Positions 10,861 to 21,847 of a stretch of 64,000 nucleotides of DNA are shown here, one piece after another. A program made the position numbers and the translations under genes. The notes beneath the pieces are model-generated. The model was given only the letters and a program-made list of their open reading frames with translations. It was not told the DNA's origin and made no database searches. Numbering within the stretch: the stretch's first letter is position 1; each line of letters begins with the position of its first letter. The stretch covers positions 1,736,001 through 1,800,000 of the forward strand of contig NHZP01000004.1 in NCBI GenBank assembly GCA_003313425.1, written 5' to 3'. This DNA is from Pseudopyrenochaeta lycopersici. Its lineage: Eukaryota; Ascomycota; Dothideomycetes; Pleosporales; Pseudopyrenochaetaceae.

Positions 10861-11407
10861 TCAGACATCCTTCATAAGCTCCTCCAACTCATCATCATCG
10901 TCCCAACCCCCTCCCCTCCTATTCACAACAATCTTCTGCTCCTCCTTCTCATTCTGCTCTGCAACCGCACCTAGAATCTCCTTCAACTGCTCCTCCGTCA
11001 CTTTCTGCCGTATCTGGCCTGTCCGCGCAAGCATGATGAGCCGGTTCTCGATGTCGGTGGCGCGGGATTCTTTGACGAGACGGATGCGGCCCAGGCGGTC
11101 GGCGGCTTCGGGAGTGAGGATCTGGGAGAGGATGTTGCTACGTTGATCCGCTACGAGAATGTTAGCTGGAGGGCTCTTGCGAGGAGCGGGACCGAGAAGA
11201 TTATTCAGTCGCGGAAAGATATACGAGACGAACCTTCTTGTTGCCTAAGAGCAGATCATTAGTATACATCTCCATATTCAATTCTTGGTTTAGTTACTTT
11301 CGCGAGTCCTGCTCGGACCCCTCCCCGCCTTGCCCTCTGCCTCCGCCTTGCTCCTGCAACTGCTGAAGACGCGCGCGCCTGATTTGCTCGAGATCTTCGT
11401 CGGACAT
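10861..11407 (-). CDS. PDCD5/TFAR19-family DNA-binding protein, with an 11-nt microexon
   Basis: Three exons: 11298-11407, 11234-11244 (11 nt) and 10861-11150, giving 136 aa. The start MSDEDLEQIRRARLQQLQEQGG is the PDCD5 hallmark. The core reads LSQILTPEAADRLGRIRLVKESRATDIENRLIMLARTGQI, and the end is GGGWDDDDELEELMKDV. The family binds double-stranded nucleic acid and tubulin/chaperonin; the precise fungal role is unclear. The middle exon supplies only the residues K-Q-Q-E plus one base, but skipping it breaks the frame. A clean branch site TACTAAT lies just upstream of it. Confidence 0.9.
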
Positions 11408-11672
11408 AGTTATATGTGTAAAGGATTTCTCGCCAGTTATGTTAGCGAGGTGGTGTGATTGTGTATGGCGCAACGGATTCAGAGTCAAAGGAGTGTTTAT
11501 GCGGGGAACTTTGGGACGCTCGGAGGTCCGACATGGAGGGGCTAGTCTAAGACACAACACTTCCTCCTTTGAAGACTATTCAATATTTGTCTACAGACAT
11601 ACCACCTGGGTAATACACAACGGCATTTCATTTGCACCGTTAATGTCCTTTGTACATTGGTTTATGACTTAT

Positions 11673-14600
11673 TCAAGGAGACTGCATACGTTCGAATTCA
11701 TGGCCCTCATGGAGATGATCCAAAAAGGGCTTACACATAAAACAATAGTCAAAGTCTGGACATGTTTGACAACGAAAGCGCGTCCCATGAATTAACTACG
11801 GAATGTTAGATTTTATTCAGCTATTGAACGCAATATACTTACATGGAAACATCCATCGCACATTACACCAGGCCAAATTGTGCCTTCAATTTGCACAGTG
11901 TTTTCATCTGTATCCAAAAAATTCTTACAGGATACGGGAAGTCGTTCAAGAGCTGCCCTTTTCCCGTGGAAGATGGCGATGGACATAGGGCTCCACGTTC
12001 CCCCTGGCTCAGGAATAGCAACACACTTGCTGCTTAATCCTTCGTCTTGAAGTCGCTCCACTATGGCTGGATTACCTGCCCGGCAAGCCCAATGAAGAGG
12101 GTTCCAGTGCTTGCCCTGCAATGACGTTGTGCCGCTGTCTAGCAATGCATTGACAATCGGCAACGAGCCTCCTGAACAAGCATAAGAGAGCAAACCATCC
12201 CCCTTTGCATCCTCAGTCATAGGATCAAAGCCTGCGCCCATCAAATACAGGAAGGTGTCCAGGTGCGCGCCTCTTGCAGCAATATGAAGAGGAGTTCGAC
12301 CATGGAAATCCAGATCCTGTGGTCCGGCATGATGATCTGCGAGAGCTAACTTTAGCTTGTCTGTATCTCCCTCGAAGGCAAGGCCGTGCAGAAGAAGCCC
12401 ATCAAAGCCATGACAATCATAAAAACCGGCGCCCTTTTCGAGCAGCAGCTTCCAGACTCGTTTGTGGCCTGCACGCGCCGCTATCTTGAGAGCGATATCC
12501 CCTTGCGTGTTGATGTCAGCGCCTCTATCAATGAGCAGTTTTACAATAGGCTCATGACCATTCCTTGAAGCCGCCTGGAGTGCGCTACCATGATGGACAC
12601 CTTCTGCGTTGATATCCGCGCCCCTGTCAAGCAGTAGGCTCACTACCCTCTCATAGCCATTGTATGCAGCTGCTACAAGTGCGCTATCATAAAAGCTACT
12701 TCTCGCGTTGATATCCGCGCCTTGGTCGAGCAGTGCTTTCACTACCAACTCATAGCCATTACTTGAAGCCGCTTTGAGTGCGCTGCCATGAAGACCACTT
12801 GCTGCATTGATGTCGGCGCCCCTGTCAAGCAGTAATTTTACTACCTGCTCATTGCCATTGTATGATGCTGCTGCGAGTGCGCTGCCATGATGGGTACCTT
12901 TTGCATTGATATCCGCGCCCCTATCAAGCAGTAATTTCACTACCTGTTTATGGCCATTGTATGAAGCTGCTGCGAGTGCGCTACCATAAAAGCCGCATTT
13001 TGCGTTAATGTCCGCGCCCCTATCAAGCAGTACTCTCACTACCTGAATATGGCAATTGAAGGACGCCACTTGGAGTGCGCTACCATGAAAACCACCTTTT
13101 GCGTTGACATCTGCGCCTCTGTCTAGCAGTAGTTTCACCACCTGCTCATAGCCATTGGATGAAGCTGCTGCGAGTGCGCTGCTATGAGAACTACTTTCCG
13201 CGTTGGGATTTGCGCCCTTGTCGAGTAGTAACTTAGCTATGTGCTCGTGTCCACGAAATGCAGCTATTTGGATAGGAGTACCAGAACGTAAGCAGGCCGC
13301 ATCTATATCGGCACCATTATCCAGTAGCAGTTGTGTTACGCATTCATGCCCACGCTCTACCGCCAAAGAAAGTGGAGTGCAGTCGTGGCTGTCTCTGATG
13401 TCGATATCGATCGCTCTTTCTTTTTCAATGATTGACAGCAGCCTCGCTAAGATTTCCTGCAATCCAAACTGTGCTACAACATGCAAACTTGTTCTTCCAT
13501 CTAGATCTAAGAAACTGCTTTTGTCGTCCGTGATCGCGACATGTGTAGCACACGAGATCAAGGTCTTGTGATGAAGAAACGAGAGGGCTAGTTCACACAG
13601 CTCAGATTGAACTGTCCGCGCATGTTGTCCCCAGTTCTGGGCAGCGTATCTGAGAAGCGCGTTCTGCTTGACCCAATTTTCGTCGAAATGATTGCCACTT
13701 GTACTACGGCGAAATCTGGTGAATGATAGGTAAGTAAGACATGTTGATGCAATGTCCAGCTGACTGTCAGGGTTCCAGTCCGCTTGGATCCGCTCAAAGT
13801 ATTCCTGCGTTGTGTAGTGGACAAGGCGAATGATGTCACTCTCACCGTCGATTGTGACAAGGCCAGCACAAACTGAAACTATATCATCAATGTCAGGAAT
13901 GTTATCATAGTCGAGATCCTCGTCGTCTGGCTCTACAGCCAAAGCGTGGGATAACTCGATGGTAGTAAGCGGTCTTTGCGCGTTTATGATCCAAGAAAGA
14001 ACACGTTTCGCAAGCGCGGTGTCTTCAGGGAGCTGCCCGTTGATTCTTTTGATGGCGTCATCGTATGCCATATCAAGCGCCCGGGATCCACTACGCAACC
14101 TTCCAAGCGATGATTGAACCTTGCTCTTTGTTCTCTTATCCAGGAGCGACTCTACATGGAGACGAGCCAGGAGAAACCTACGATGATTAGTTGGTATGGT
14201 TAGAATTGACTTCATGAGCTACCTACATTCCATCTACCGCTTGCACAACCTTCCTTTGCACTTCCTCCTGTAATGAAACATCGCGTTGAATGCATTTCGG
14301 CAGCCGGTAAATCTGACCAGCAACAAATCGTCTCACGTCCTCGTCCCTCGCTCGGACTTCCAGTGTTAATGCCTTTCTAAAATCATCTACAATATCCGGG
14401 ATATATCTTGAGGTGACCATGAGCCGCAGGTCATTCCTCATTTGCAGAGTTTGAAGTTCTTCGATAAACCGGTTTCGAGTGCCATCATCGTTCTGACATT
14501 CATCTAAAGCATCTATCACAACGTGTACCGTCGAGAATTTCGCGACTACAGCCTGCAGAGCGTTGTATATCTCTGAAATTGATGGCTTTGATTTCTTTCC

Positions 14601-15595
14601 CGCATGTTGCTTGTGCAGCAACTCTACAGGCTCCATGAGTGATGGTTGGGCCTGCACAAGCTGCTTGAGGATAACCGCCAGGAGACCGCCAGCATCCTGG
14701 TCTGCCTGTGCCATGTAATTGCAATACACATAAGCCACTCCAATAGTGCTGCTCTGGATATTTCTTAGGAGATAATCAATCGCAACAGCCGCTATCATCG
14801 TCTTACCAGCTCCAGGAATTCCTGGACAGAACAGTGTCTCTTTTGGTTGGTTGAGCCATCTTGCAAATTCGGGAGCGTCAAGGAACCATTGGTCCGTCTC
14901 TTCTTGCTTACGCCCTATGAAATCGGATTGCTGGGTAGAAAAGTCTATGCATGATATCCATGCCATGAGCATGCTATGTTTTGCGAGTTCGCCTTCGTGC
15001 CGTAATGTGCTGACTTGAGCCTCTAGGGCGGGAATCGAGCTGCGAATGAAGCCAGTGTCGTTCTTTATTGCCTCAGTATTGATGTACACCAAGTCTGCCG
15101 ATTTTTTGATAGCTTTTGATAATTTTCTTCTGTTTGTGAGTGGTCTTGTGGTTTATTGTATTGGAATTCGTGAGCAAAGACTGACAAGTGGTCCATCTCT
15201 AACGCTATCTGCACGAACGTCTTCAAACGTTCCATTGCGCTCAGAATACTAGCGATCTCCTCTTTCTTAAATTTCCATACCAACGCATTGCCTGCTCTCT
15301 TTAGCCTGCCTCCATCTGTCATCTTATTTTGTAGCAATTCTAAAGCGTCCTTAAATTGATCAAGCGGTCCATTTTCGACTGCGAGAGCGCGAGCCGCGGT
15401 GTACCATGGTGCGTGGGGGCTTTCTTCCTCGAGGCTGAATCTTAGGGTCGTGAGGAGGCTGTTGAGATTCGCAACCTCAATAGCACACGTCACGCGATCT
15501 TTCGATGCACTCTTGACGTCATTTAGATACCCGACGATCTTGCTGGAAAGTTGAAGAATGGCGATAATGCCCCCTGTGACACTAAGAGGGTCCAT
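11673..15595 (-). CDS. STAND protein: HeLo-like N-terminus, NACHT NTPase, ankyrin repeats, ZZ zinc finger
   Basis: Four exons: 15186-15595, 14227-15126, 11843-14177 and 11673-11795, giving 1255 aa. The N-terminus MDPLSVTGGIIAILQLSSKIVGYLNDV is the fungal STAND N-terminal (HeLo-like) signature. The NACHT P-loop GIPGAGKT is at 239-246 and Walker B VVIDALDE at 339-346. A winged-helix region follows (KRVLSWIINAQRPLTTIELSHAL, IIRLVHYTTQEYF). Then come about 12 ankyrin repeats of 33 residues (GADINAKG..GSALAAASYNG..VVKLLLDR). The last exon restores a C-terminal ZZ finger (CDGC....GTRFRCQTCPDFDYCFMC, then H..H). Known relatives include NLR-like non-self receptors that trigger incompatibility cell death; the trigger here is unknown. 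An intron boundary at 15127 restores an LSKAIKK helix common in the family. Confidence 0.85.
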
Positions 15596-16089
15596 GAAGG
15601 AGGGACACTGAATTCTGCAGTTGTGTAGGATCTGTATGATATCAACGAAGTGTCTAATGAATCAAGCTGACGAAACATATTGATCACAAAACGACTGAAT
15701 TGTGCTGCAAACACACGTGATCGGTACTACCAAGGGATTACAGCTATCAACAATCTCATTCACTAGGCGGCAAAATTCCAGAATTGTAGTCATGGAAAGC
15801 CCCTTTTGGATTCAACATATCCTCAGATCAGCAAAGCCAAAGCTCATTCGCAGCACGTAAGTAATCGTAAACTTATCGTTCAATTTTTTCCCGAAGTTCC
15901 ACATAGAGGTAGTCTGATTGATGTATCTACCCTCTGGAACGCTGGGAAGCTAACTACATGCTAGCTAAACCAGACCCATTTGGAATGATGTCCGCATAGG
16001 AAGCCACTAAAGGTAAACTAGGAGGTGCCAAATATAGTAAGGTAAGGTTAAATAACATATTACAAAAAGCGAAAACATTGCATATCAGC
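15596..16089. other. A+T-rich intergenic DNA upstream of the NACHT-ANK gene
   Basis: About 0.5 kb that should include the promoter of the STAND gene. I see no coding signature or repeat. Confidence 0.4.
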
Positions 16090-16678
16090 CAAGATCTTGA
16101 CTATGTAGCAGATATCCATAGGGTTAAAGTTGGACCCATGTGCCAGGAAGTTCTTTTGACACTACGGGCAAAATTGGTTTCATTTTCTTGTTCTTTCTTA
16201 TCATATTCTATGACTGTCGAGTTCCAGTATTCTTGATTAATTTGGCTGGCCATGCTGGCGATCTGCCAAGGTGGTAGCTTCAGGTCCCTAGATACAAGCA
16301 GATTCAGCACTTATTTGAAGTGCCTCTTTGAATTCAACAATTCGTTTATGTATTCGCAAGCTTTTTAGCGACTTATAACTCTCCCTAAGGATCATCTCGT
16401 CTTGGATCCCTAATTTTACTCTACCCAGTCCATACATAGAGCATGACAGGCTCTCTTCCTTAATAGCGAGCGTCTTGTTCCTGTTTTATACAAAGCAATT
16501 CTGCGTAGCGAACAAGGAAAGCCTCCAGCAATCAACTAACCAATAAGTTAGGTAACGGAGAATTGGATATTGACCCACAACGACAAGTGTGCATACTTTC
16601 CAAGAATGTAGTGTGGGTCCGATGTCTTTAATTCCAAACTCCACACGGTCCCCAGCTTTCTGTGGCAAGCTCATGTCA
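16090..16678 (-). pseudogene. Decayed coding-like locus, family unknown
   Basis: On the minus strand an ATG at 16674 opens MSLPQKAGDRVEFGIKDIG...HSWK, followed by a plausible intron (GTATGC to AACAG). A long coding-like stretch follows (LAIKEESLSCSMYGLGRVKLGIQDEMIL...HKRIVEFKEAL). A one-base frame change near 16310 then leads to LLVSRDLKLPPWQIASMASQINQEYWN. The pieces are in different frames and do not join through good splice sites, so this looks like a broken gene. I do not recognise the family. It may alternatively be a chance alignment of open frames. Confidence 0.3.
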
Positions 16679-17097
16679 GTCGAGCGATGATCAAACTCTG
16701 AGCAGATGCAAAAACCTCAGCACCACGAGTTTTGTACGAAAGCCGGCCCCTCCTTCCAGCGGGACTGTTTGTGGTCGGGTATGAATTTACGAAATATATT
16801 TCGGGCATACAATGCAAGGCGAAGAGGATTAGGCCACCCAATGTTAACGTGGCAAGGCTGCTTACCCGTTGTTTAACATCGCGTTAGCGCTGACAGGCAC
16901 CTGAACAGTCGCTGCTGCTCCTAATTGTTGGATATGGATAGCGCTGATTGCGGCACAGTCGCGCCACTCGTATGAAGAGTCGCTCATGACCAACTACTTT
17001 GAAGCTGTCAACCAAGTCTTCGGTTGACAGCAGTAGGCAGCCCATCAAAGTCTACATCACTCGTAAGGCACTCACATCTGGCTAGCTAGATGAATAG

Positions 17098-17880
17098 GCT
17101 GATATCTATACAGCACCGGGATCCAACCCATGGAAGGTTGTCCTGGTTGTTGAAGAGTTGAATCTGCCTTACGAGCTCGAACCCTTCGGCTTTGAGGCCA
17201 TCAAACAAAAGCCGTACACCGACATCAACCCCAATGGGCGCGTTCCAGGTATGCGGCGTCGCTTCACCCTTGGCCCCGTCAACGACTAAACTTGGGGCAC
17301 AGCCATATATGACCCGAATACGGATCTCACTCTGTGGGAAAGTGGCGCAATCATTCAGTATCTCATCGCTCAGTATGATACTACGCCCAAGCTGAGCTAC
17401 GACACCTAAAGAGAGTAACCTTTGCAACCAATGGCTTGCCTTCTAAATCAGCGCCCAGGGCCCTTATTTCGGCCAGGCAAGTTGGCTCAGTTTCCTCCAT
17501 CCCGAGAAGTTGCCTTCTGCCATACCCAACACACCGATGAGCTCAAGCGCATTCTCGGTATACTGGAGGCCTTGCTGGAGGGACGGCAATGGCTGGTAGG
17601 CGACAAGTTCGCTTTTGCTGATCTGTCATTTGCTCCCTGGAACGATCGTATTGATATGATGCTGTCACGCAAGCCTGAGGAAAAGAACGATAGATTTCCC
17701 AATGTCAAGGCGTGGCATGAGCGCGCGACGAGTCGGCCTACATGGGCCAAGATTTTGAAAAAGAGGGATGAGTTGATGGATGAGCAGGGCTTACAGCCAA
17801 ATGGTATGCCCAAGGGGGTCGAGAGCTTTGAGGAATACCGAAACCTCATTGCTCAGATGCATTCGCAGGCCGAGGATTAG
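17098..17880 (+). pseudogene. Ure2-type glutathione S-transferase, inactivated
   Basis: The order of GST motifs is intact but the frame is not. Exon-like piece 17098-17248 encodes YTAPGSNPWKVVLVVEELNLPYE and ends TDINPNGRVP. After an intron (17249-17302) comes AIYDPNTDLTLWESGAIIQYLI, which stops at a TAA (17407-17409) in the same frame. The next homologous segment, CNQWLAF then QGPYFGQASWLSFLHPEKLPSAI, sits in frame +2 with a second TAA at 17444-17446 where a Gln codon (CAA) is expected. The C-terminal domain (DELKRILGILEALLEGRQWLVGDKFAFADLSFAPWNDRID) is back in the first frame from about 17530. No start codon is found in frame; a TAG precedes at 17095. The full-length relatives conjugate glutathione. 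This copy cannot make a normal protein. Confidence 0.8.
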
Positions 17881-19459
17881 ATAGATGTATGTGCTGATAG
17901 TAGGTTGAATAGGCAGATTTGCAGCAAGGCCAGTACTTTCCGGCAGTTCATGGTACTTTGCCGGGCTTACTCGTGGATAGCCAATAAAACAACACAGTGA
18001 AACTCCATCACTTCCACATTGGTTTTGCTCGTGTCTTTGAATATCTCTTTTAACCCTACCTAGTTTACGTGTAGAACTTCAAGGCCGTGCTTTCCTTGCC
18101 ATTGCTCCGTCTCTTTACTGCCCTTGGGCACCTTCTTACTGACTTCGTGCAGGTTGTGCATGCTTTTCTTGGTTATCGGATTCAATACGGCTCTGTTATA
18201 TCCATAGATATTATACTGGGGTAGATTCGTCGCCTTGCTTCTTACTCACGCATCTTTGTAGTTTCACTCTCCATTACAATTTCTTATTTCTGAGTTTAGT
18301 CTACATTACTTGAGATGATTACTTGGCTTGTGGTGGGATTCTCGGATGGTTTTATGCTTAAGGTTTGGCAAATGCAGGGTACATCAATGACTATACGACA
18401 GGTGTAATGTAGAGACAGCGTTTAACGTAAGGAGGCCAAGTTAAGCAAAGAAATATAAGCTTTTCCTCCTTAGCAACAAAACTATATTACCTAGACTATG
18501 CTACAATTGCAACTACAAAGTAGGGCAATGTAGCGTCACTTACATTTGCATGCTCCCTCTTTTAATTTAAAATTTCATTGCACTATGAAATTTCAGAAAA
18601 AGTCGTGTTGGGACAACAAGCCGCTTGGACCACAATTTTGGCGTTCGTGATAGCGTGGGTGGGTTGGGGTGGTGTGTGCTTGGACATGGGATGGAGAATT
18701 TAGAAAGGAAAGTGGAGCGGGGTCCACCAGGTGCCGTAGGTTATTCTGAGACGGTGACATTGTCAGGGGCCAATACTCAAGATGGTGATATGGAGCGAAC
18801 TGGTAGCATGGCCCGATTGCTGTTGTTGATCGACGCAGAGGAAAAAACTTTCAAAGTCCGACCTCTGAGGACCAGAATTCCGAGATGGACTTGGTATCAT
18901 CAAAGGTGCTGTCTCAGCATGAGGAGGATTCAGGACGAGGATTCATCGGCCTTGAAATGGTCAAGTGTAGTAGTAGGCCGTGTTGGGTCAGCCTTACACA
19001 CAGATGGAATCTGGCTTACCTCAGCGCACGTGAGTGCTTCTGAAGTCATCGACGAGGGGAAGCAGGGCATAATGGATGATTGACACGACGAAGCTCAGAC
19101 GTGACGAAGCGCGGTGCATCTTGGCTAGCGATGTTAGGGTAGTTGTGCAAAACAGTGGAGGCAAGCTAGCTGGGTCAACCCGTGTAGCAAGGTACCAACA
19201 CCCGAACAACGGAACTGAAATGAACGGATCCCGATGCACGGTTCCGATCGAAATTGTGCTGAATCTAGCCCTGACTGTACCATGCAGACCAAATTGGCGC
19301 AGCGAAGGAACAGCGTAGGAACAGCGTAGGGTAGGCCAGAGCCGCGTGCAATTCGGTGGTAGCGAGTGTCTGGACTCTAAAAGTAAGTTGGTTCGGGGTC
19401 AGTGCCTGAGTCAGCGCGGTTAGTGAGGCAGCCACGGCCGGGTCAGTTGGCGGCGGCGA
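17881..19459. other. Gene-poor interval
   Basis: The interval holds A+T-rich DNA (about 18.0-18.6 kb) and then more balanced DNA. A 152-codon open frame at 18625-19083 (+) has no family signature and I do not call it. An 11-bp direct duplication (aggaacagcgt) lies at 19306-19327. Confidence 0.4.
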
Positions 19460-19500
19460 GACGGCCAGCGTGACGGCCAGCGTGACGGCCAGCGTGACGG
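19460..19500. repeat. 12-bp tandem repeat, about 3.4 copies
   Basis: The unit gacggccagcgt is repeated perfectly three times (19460-19495) and followed by a partial copy. It lies in G+C-rich DNA 0.75 kb upstream of the PH-domain gene; no function is implied by the sequence. Confidence 0.8.
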
Positions 19501-20254
19501 AGAATATGCATCTTGTGGTGTGGTGATTCCAGGCGTGACGGGCGCGACTCCGCCATGCAAAACGCGAGAGGTGAGGGCTCGCAGACGTGCATGGGCTAGG
19601 CCGCATCCAGCTGGAGCGCTATCGGGCGAGATCTGGAACGTGGTCGAGCTGTGAGGGGGAGCCTTGCACGCAGTTCGCTGGAGCCCGTCGGCTGTCCACG
19701 ACCCCATGGCAGCTGATGATGGGCAGTGATGGGGATACTTAAGTCGCCATCTCACCGCGTCCAGGTGCGTGATGGTGTTTGCCTCTGCGTCTGCGCATTT
19801 TGTGCCCTCACTCCCTGCCTGCGCGCTGCAGCGTCATTGTGTTACTCAGCGGCCCTTCCGGTGCCATCAGACGGACCGTTCGCGCTACTCATTTCACCGT
19901 AGGAGCACCCCTGCACATCGCTCCCCATATTCAAAGGCGGCCCTTCCCTTGAAACCAGCCTGCGCTGCGGCTTTCTCCACCGAAGATTCCAACGGCAGTT
20001 CGTTTGTTGGGCTGCTTTTGCCCGCTCGAAACAAAGAGGCGTCGCACCCATCGTGTCGTCTTCCGTTTTCGAACAAGCAAACGCAAGCCACAACACTCCC
20101 GATAATAGCTCCATGTGCCGCTTTCGTGCATTTGCCCGCCCACAACTACAAGAGCTAGTCTCCGCCCTGCAACCGGAGACGGCCTGAACTCTTGTCCCAT
20201 TTTCCAGGTGAAAACCCGACAGAGTCGTCCTTGGGTTCGAGACATTCTTTGAAC

Positions 20255-21847
20255 ATGGAGCCCACCCCAGACTCAGCGGCTCCCAGCCGATCAAGGCATC
20301 GATCATCCAATTCCCCCAGTTCGACGGCCACCGCGCCAACTTATGGCTACCACAACACCTTCCACACACATGCCCAATTACCCATAGGCGCACCGCCGTC
20401 ATATGCTCGCGCAACCGATCCCCAAGTTCTGCGCTACCTGCATGAGCGGACCCGGTCAGAGCAAGAGGCAGCCCGCGACACGCTGCTGCCGCCTGTGTAC
20501 AATTGCACCGTCGAGATTGGCGGCGTCGTAGGCATCAAGCAAGAGCTATCATCGCCTTTCCAAGTCTCAGGCCATCGGGAGTGGTACGACGCCTATGTCG
20601 TACTACGAGGGACGCAATTGAGCATACACCGCGTGAAGAACCCCGGTCTTCTCAGCAAGAACCGCTTGCCCGCCCCCGGCCGACTTTTGAAATCATACTC
20701 GCTGCAGCACGCAGAAGTAGGCGTTGCTTCCGACTTCAAGAAGACTGCCCTGATACCAAAGTCGCCGTTTGCCCATTTGGTGCCTTCCTCAGCTCGCCCA
20801 AAGCTGTACGAAACTGATCCCCATCTGTTCGAAACAGTAAGGGAACACGCAATTCGTTTGCGGCTGGAGGCTGAGCAGTTTTTGCTATGTTCAACGACCG
20901 AAGATGGCATGCTGTCGTGGGTAGAAGCGCTGTGCGCCGCCATCGACATCAGCTCACCTCTTGAGGACCGTAGCGAGCCCCGCTATCGAAGTTTGCCGCG
21001 GAGGAGCAGGCGCCAACGAGTCCTTGATAGCGCGCAGTTTGGAGATAACATTGAGAACTTGTCGAGTCTAGAAGCTGGTCGGCGCATCATTGCGCAGCAA
21101 GAGCAGATTATCCGCCAACTTTACCCGCACCTGGCCGGGTCCCGAGAACCAGGGACAACCAGCGCACCGCCCGCGGCTGCAGATCACGAAATTGAGGACT
21201 TTGATCCGGAAGACGTTCGATTTCCAACGAGATCGACAAGGGATTCGTTGACGCGCACCTCATCGCAAGAAGAGGACAATGGCGACGATGACCGTCCCGC
21301 GACTGGCTCTTCAGACTCCAAATCGGCTCCCAGGTTGCGACCTACGCCTTCACAAGTTTTAAGATACCGTCGCCGCTGTGCTCCCGTTCTGCTTGCGTCG
21401 TCGCCACGCGTTAGCGATGTCGTGTACACCCAAGGCCAGCGTGTGCGAATCAATGTCAAAGAGCATTGCTTGACAGAGTACAACTCGCACCCACCGCGCT
21501 ATGATGCACACCACTTCCCCAGGTCGAAGCGACCCGCAAAGATTGCTACAAGTCGGGCTACGTCTGCACCTGTGGCAGATAATACTGTCCCCGCCACCGT
21601 TGCACCAACAAGGCCAGGATCGCCTGCTCGTGTAGTCAGCGACGACTCGATAACATCCATCTCATTTGGTGAGGACCTGGCCCCTGCACGCTCCAAGCAG
21701 GCTGGTGATGACACGGGCTCATCTACACCTCCATCGCCTACTGCAATGTCGCATGCTAAGGCAGAGGCAATCAGCAAGAGAAGGAGCGAAGACAGCCGGG
21801 AGGCTGGCCTACGCGCCGTGGCTCTTAATGTAGGCTTGCTAATCTGA
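20255..21847 (+). CDS. PH-domain-containing protein, fungal-specific
   Basis: Single exon of 530 aa from the first ATG with a good context (A at -3); the frame is open further upstream but without an ATG. A Ser/Thr/Pro-rich N-terminus with PPSYAR precedes a pleckstrin-homology domain at roughly 80-245: YNCTVEIGGVVGIKQEL...REWYDAYVVLRGTQLSIHRVK, then LLKSYSLQHAEVGVASDFKK and the C-terminal helix MLSWVEALCAAIDIS. After it come RSRRQR, a short helix IIAQQEQIIRQLYPHL, and disordered Ser-rich sequence with acidic clusters. PH domains bind phosphoinositides, so membrane association is likely. No enzymatic domain is visible. The specific role is unknown. Confidence 0.75.
   Translation: MEPTPDSAAPSRSRHRSSNSPSSTATAPTYGYHNTFHTHAQLPIGAPPSYARATDPQVLRYLHERTRSEQEAARDTLLPPVYNCTVEIGGVVGIKQELSSPFQVSGHREWYDAYVVLRGTQLSIHRVKNPGLLSKNRLPAPGRLLKSYSLQHAEVGVASDFKKTALIPKSPFAHLVPSSARPKLYETDPHLFETVREHAIRLRLEAEQFLLCSTTEDGMLSWVEALCAAIDISSPLEDRSEPRYRSLPRRSRRQRVLDSAQFGDNIENLSSLEAGRRIIAQQEQIIRQLYPHLAGSREPGTTSAPPAAADHEIEDFDPEDVRFPTRSTRDSLTRTSSQEEDNGDDDRPATGSSDSKSAPRLRPTPSQVLRYRRRCAPVLLASSPRVSDVVYTQGQRVRINVKEHCLTEYNSHPPRYDAHHFPRSKRPAKIATSRATSAPVADNTVPATVAPTRPGSPARVVSDDSITSISFGEDLAPARSKQAGDDTGSSTPPSPTAMSHAKAEAISKRRSEDSREAGLRAVALNVGLLI

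Noticed and set aside
18625..19083. 152-codon ATG frame on the plus strand
   Set aside because: No recognisable domain, unusual composition and no splice or start context that supports it. Could be checked by RNA-seq.
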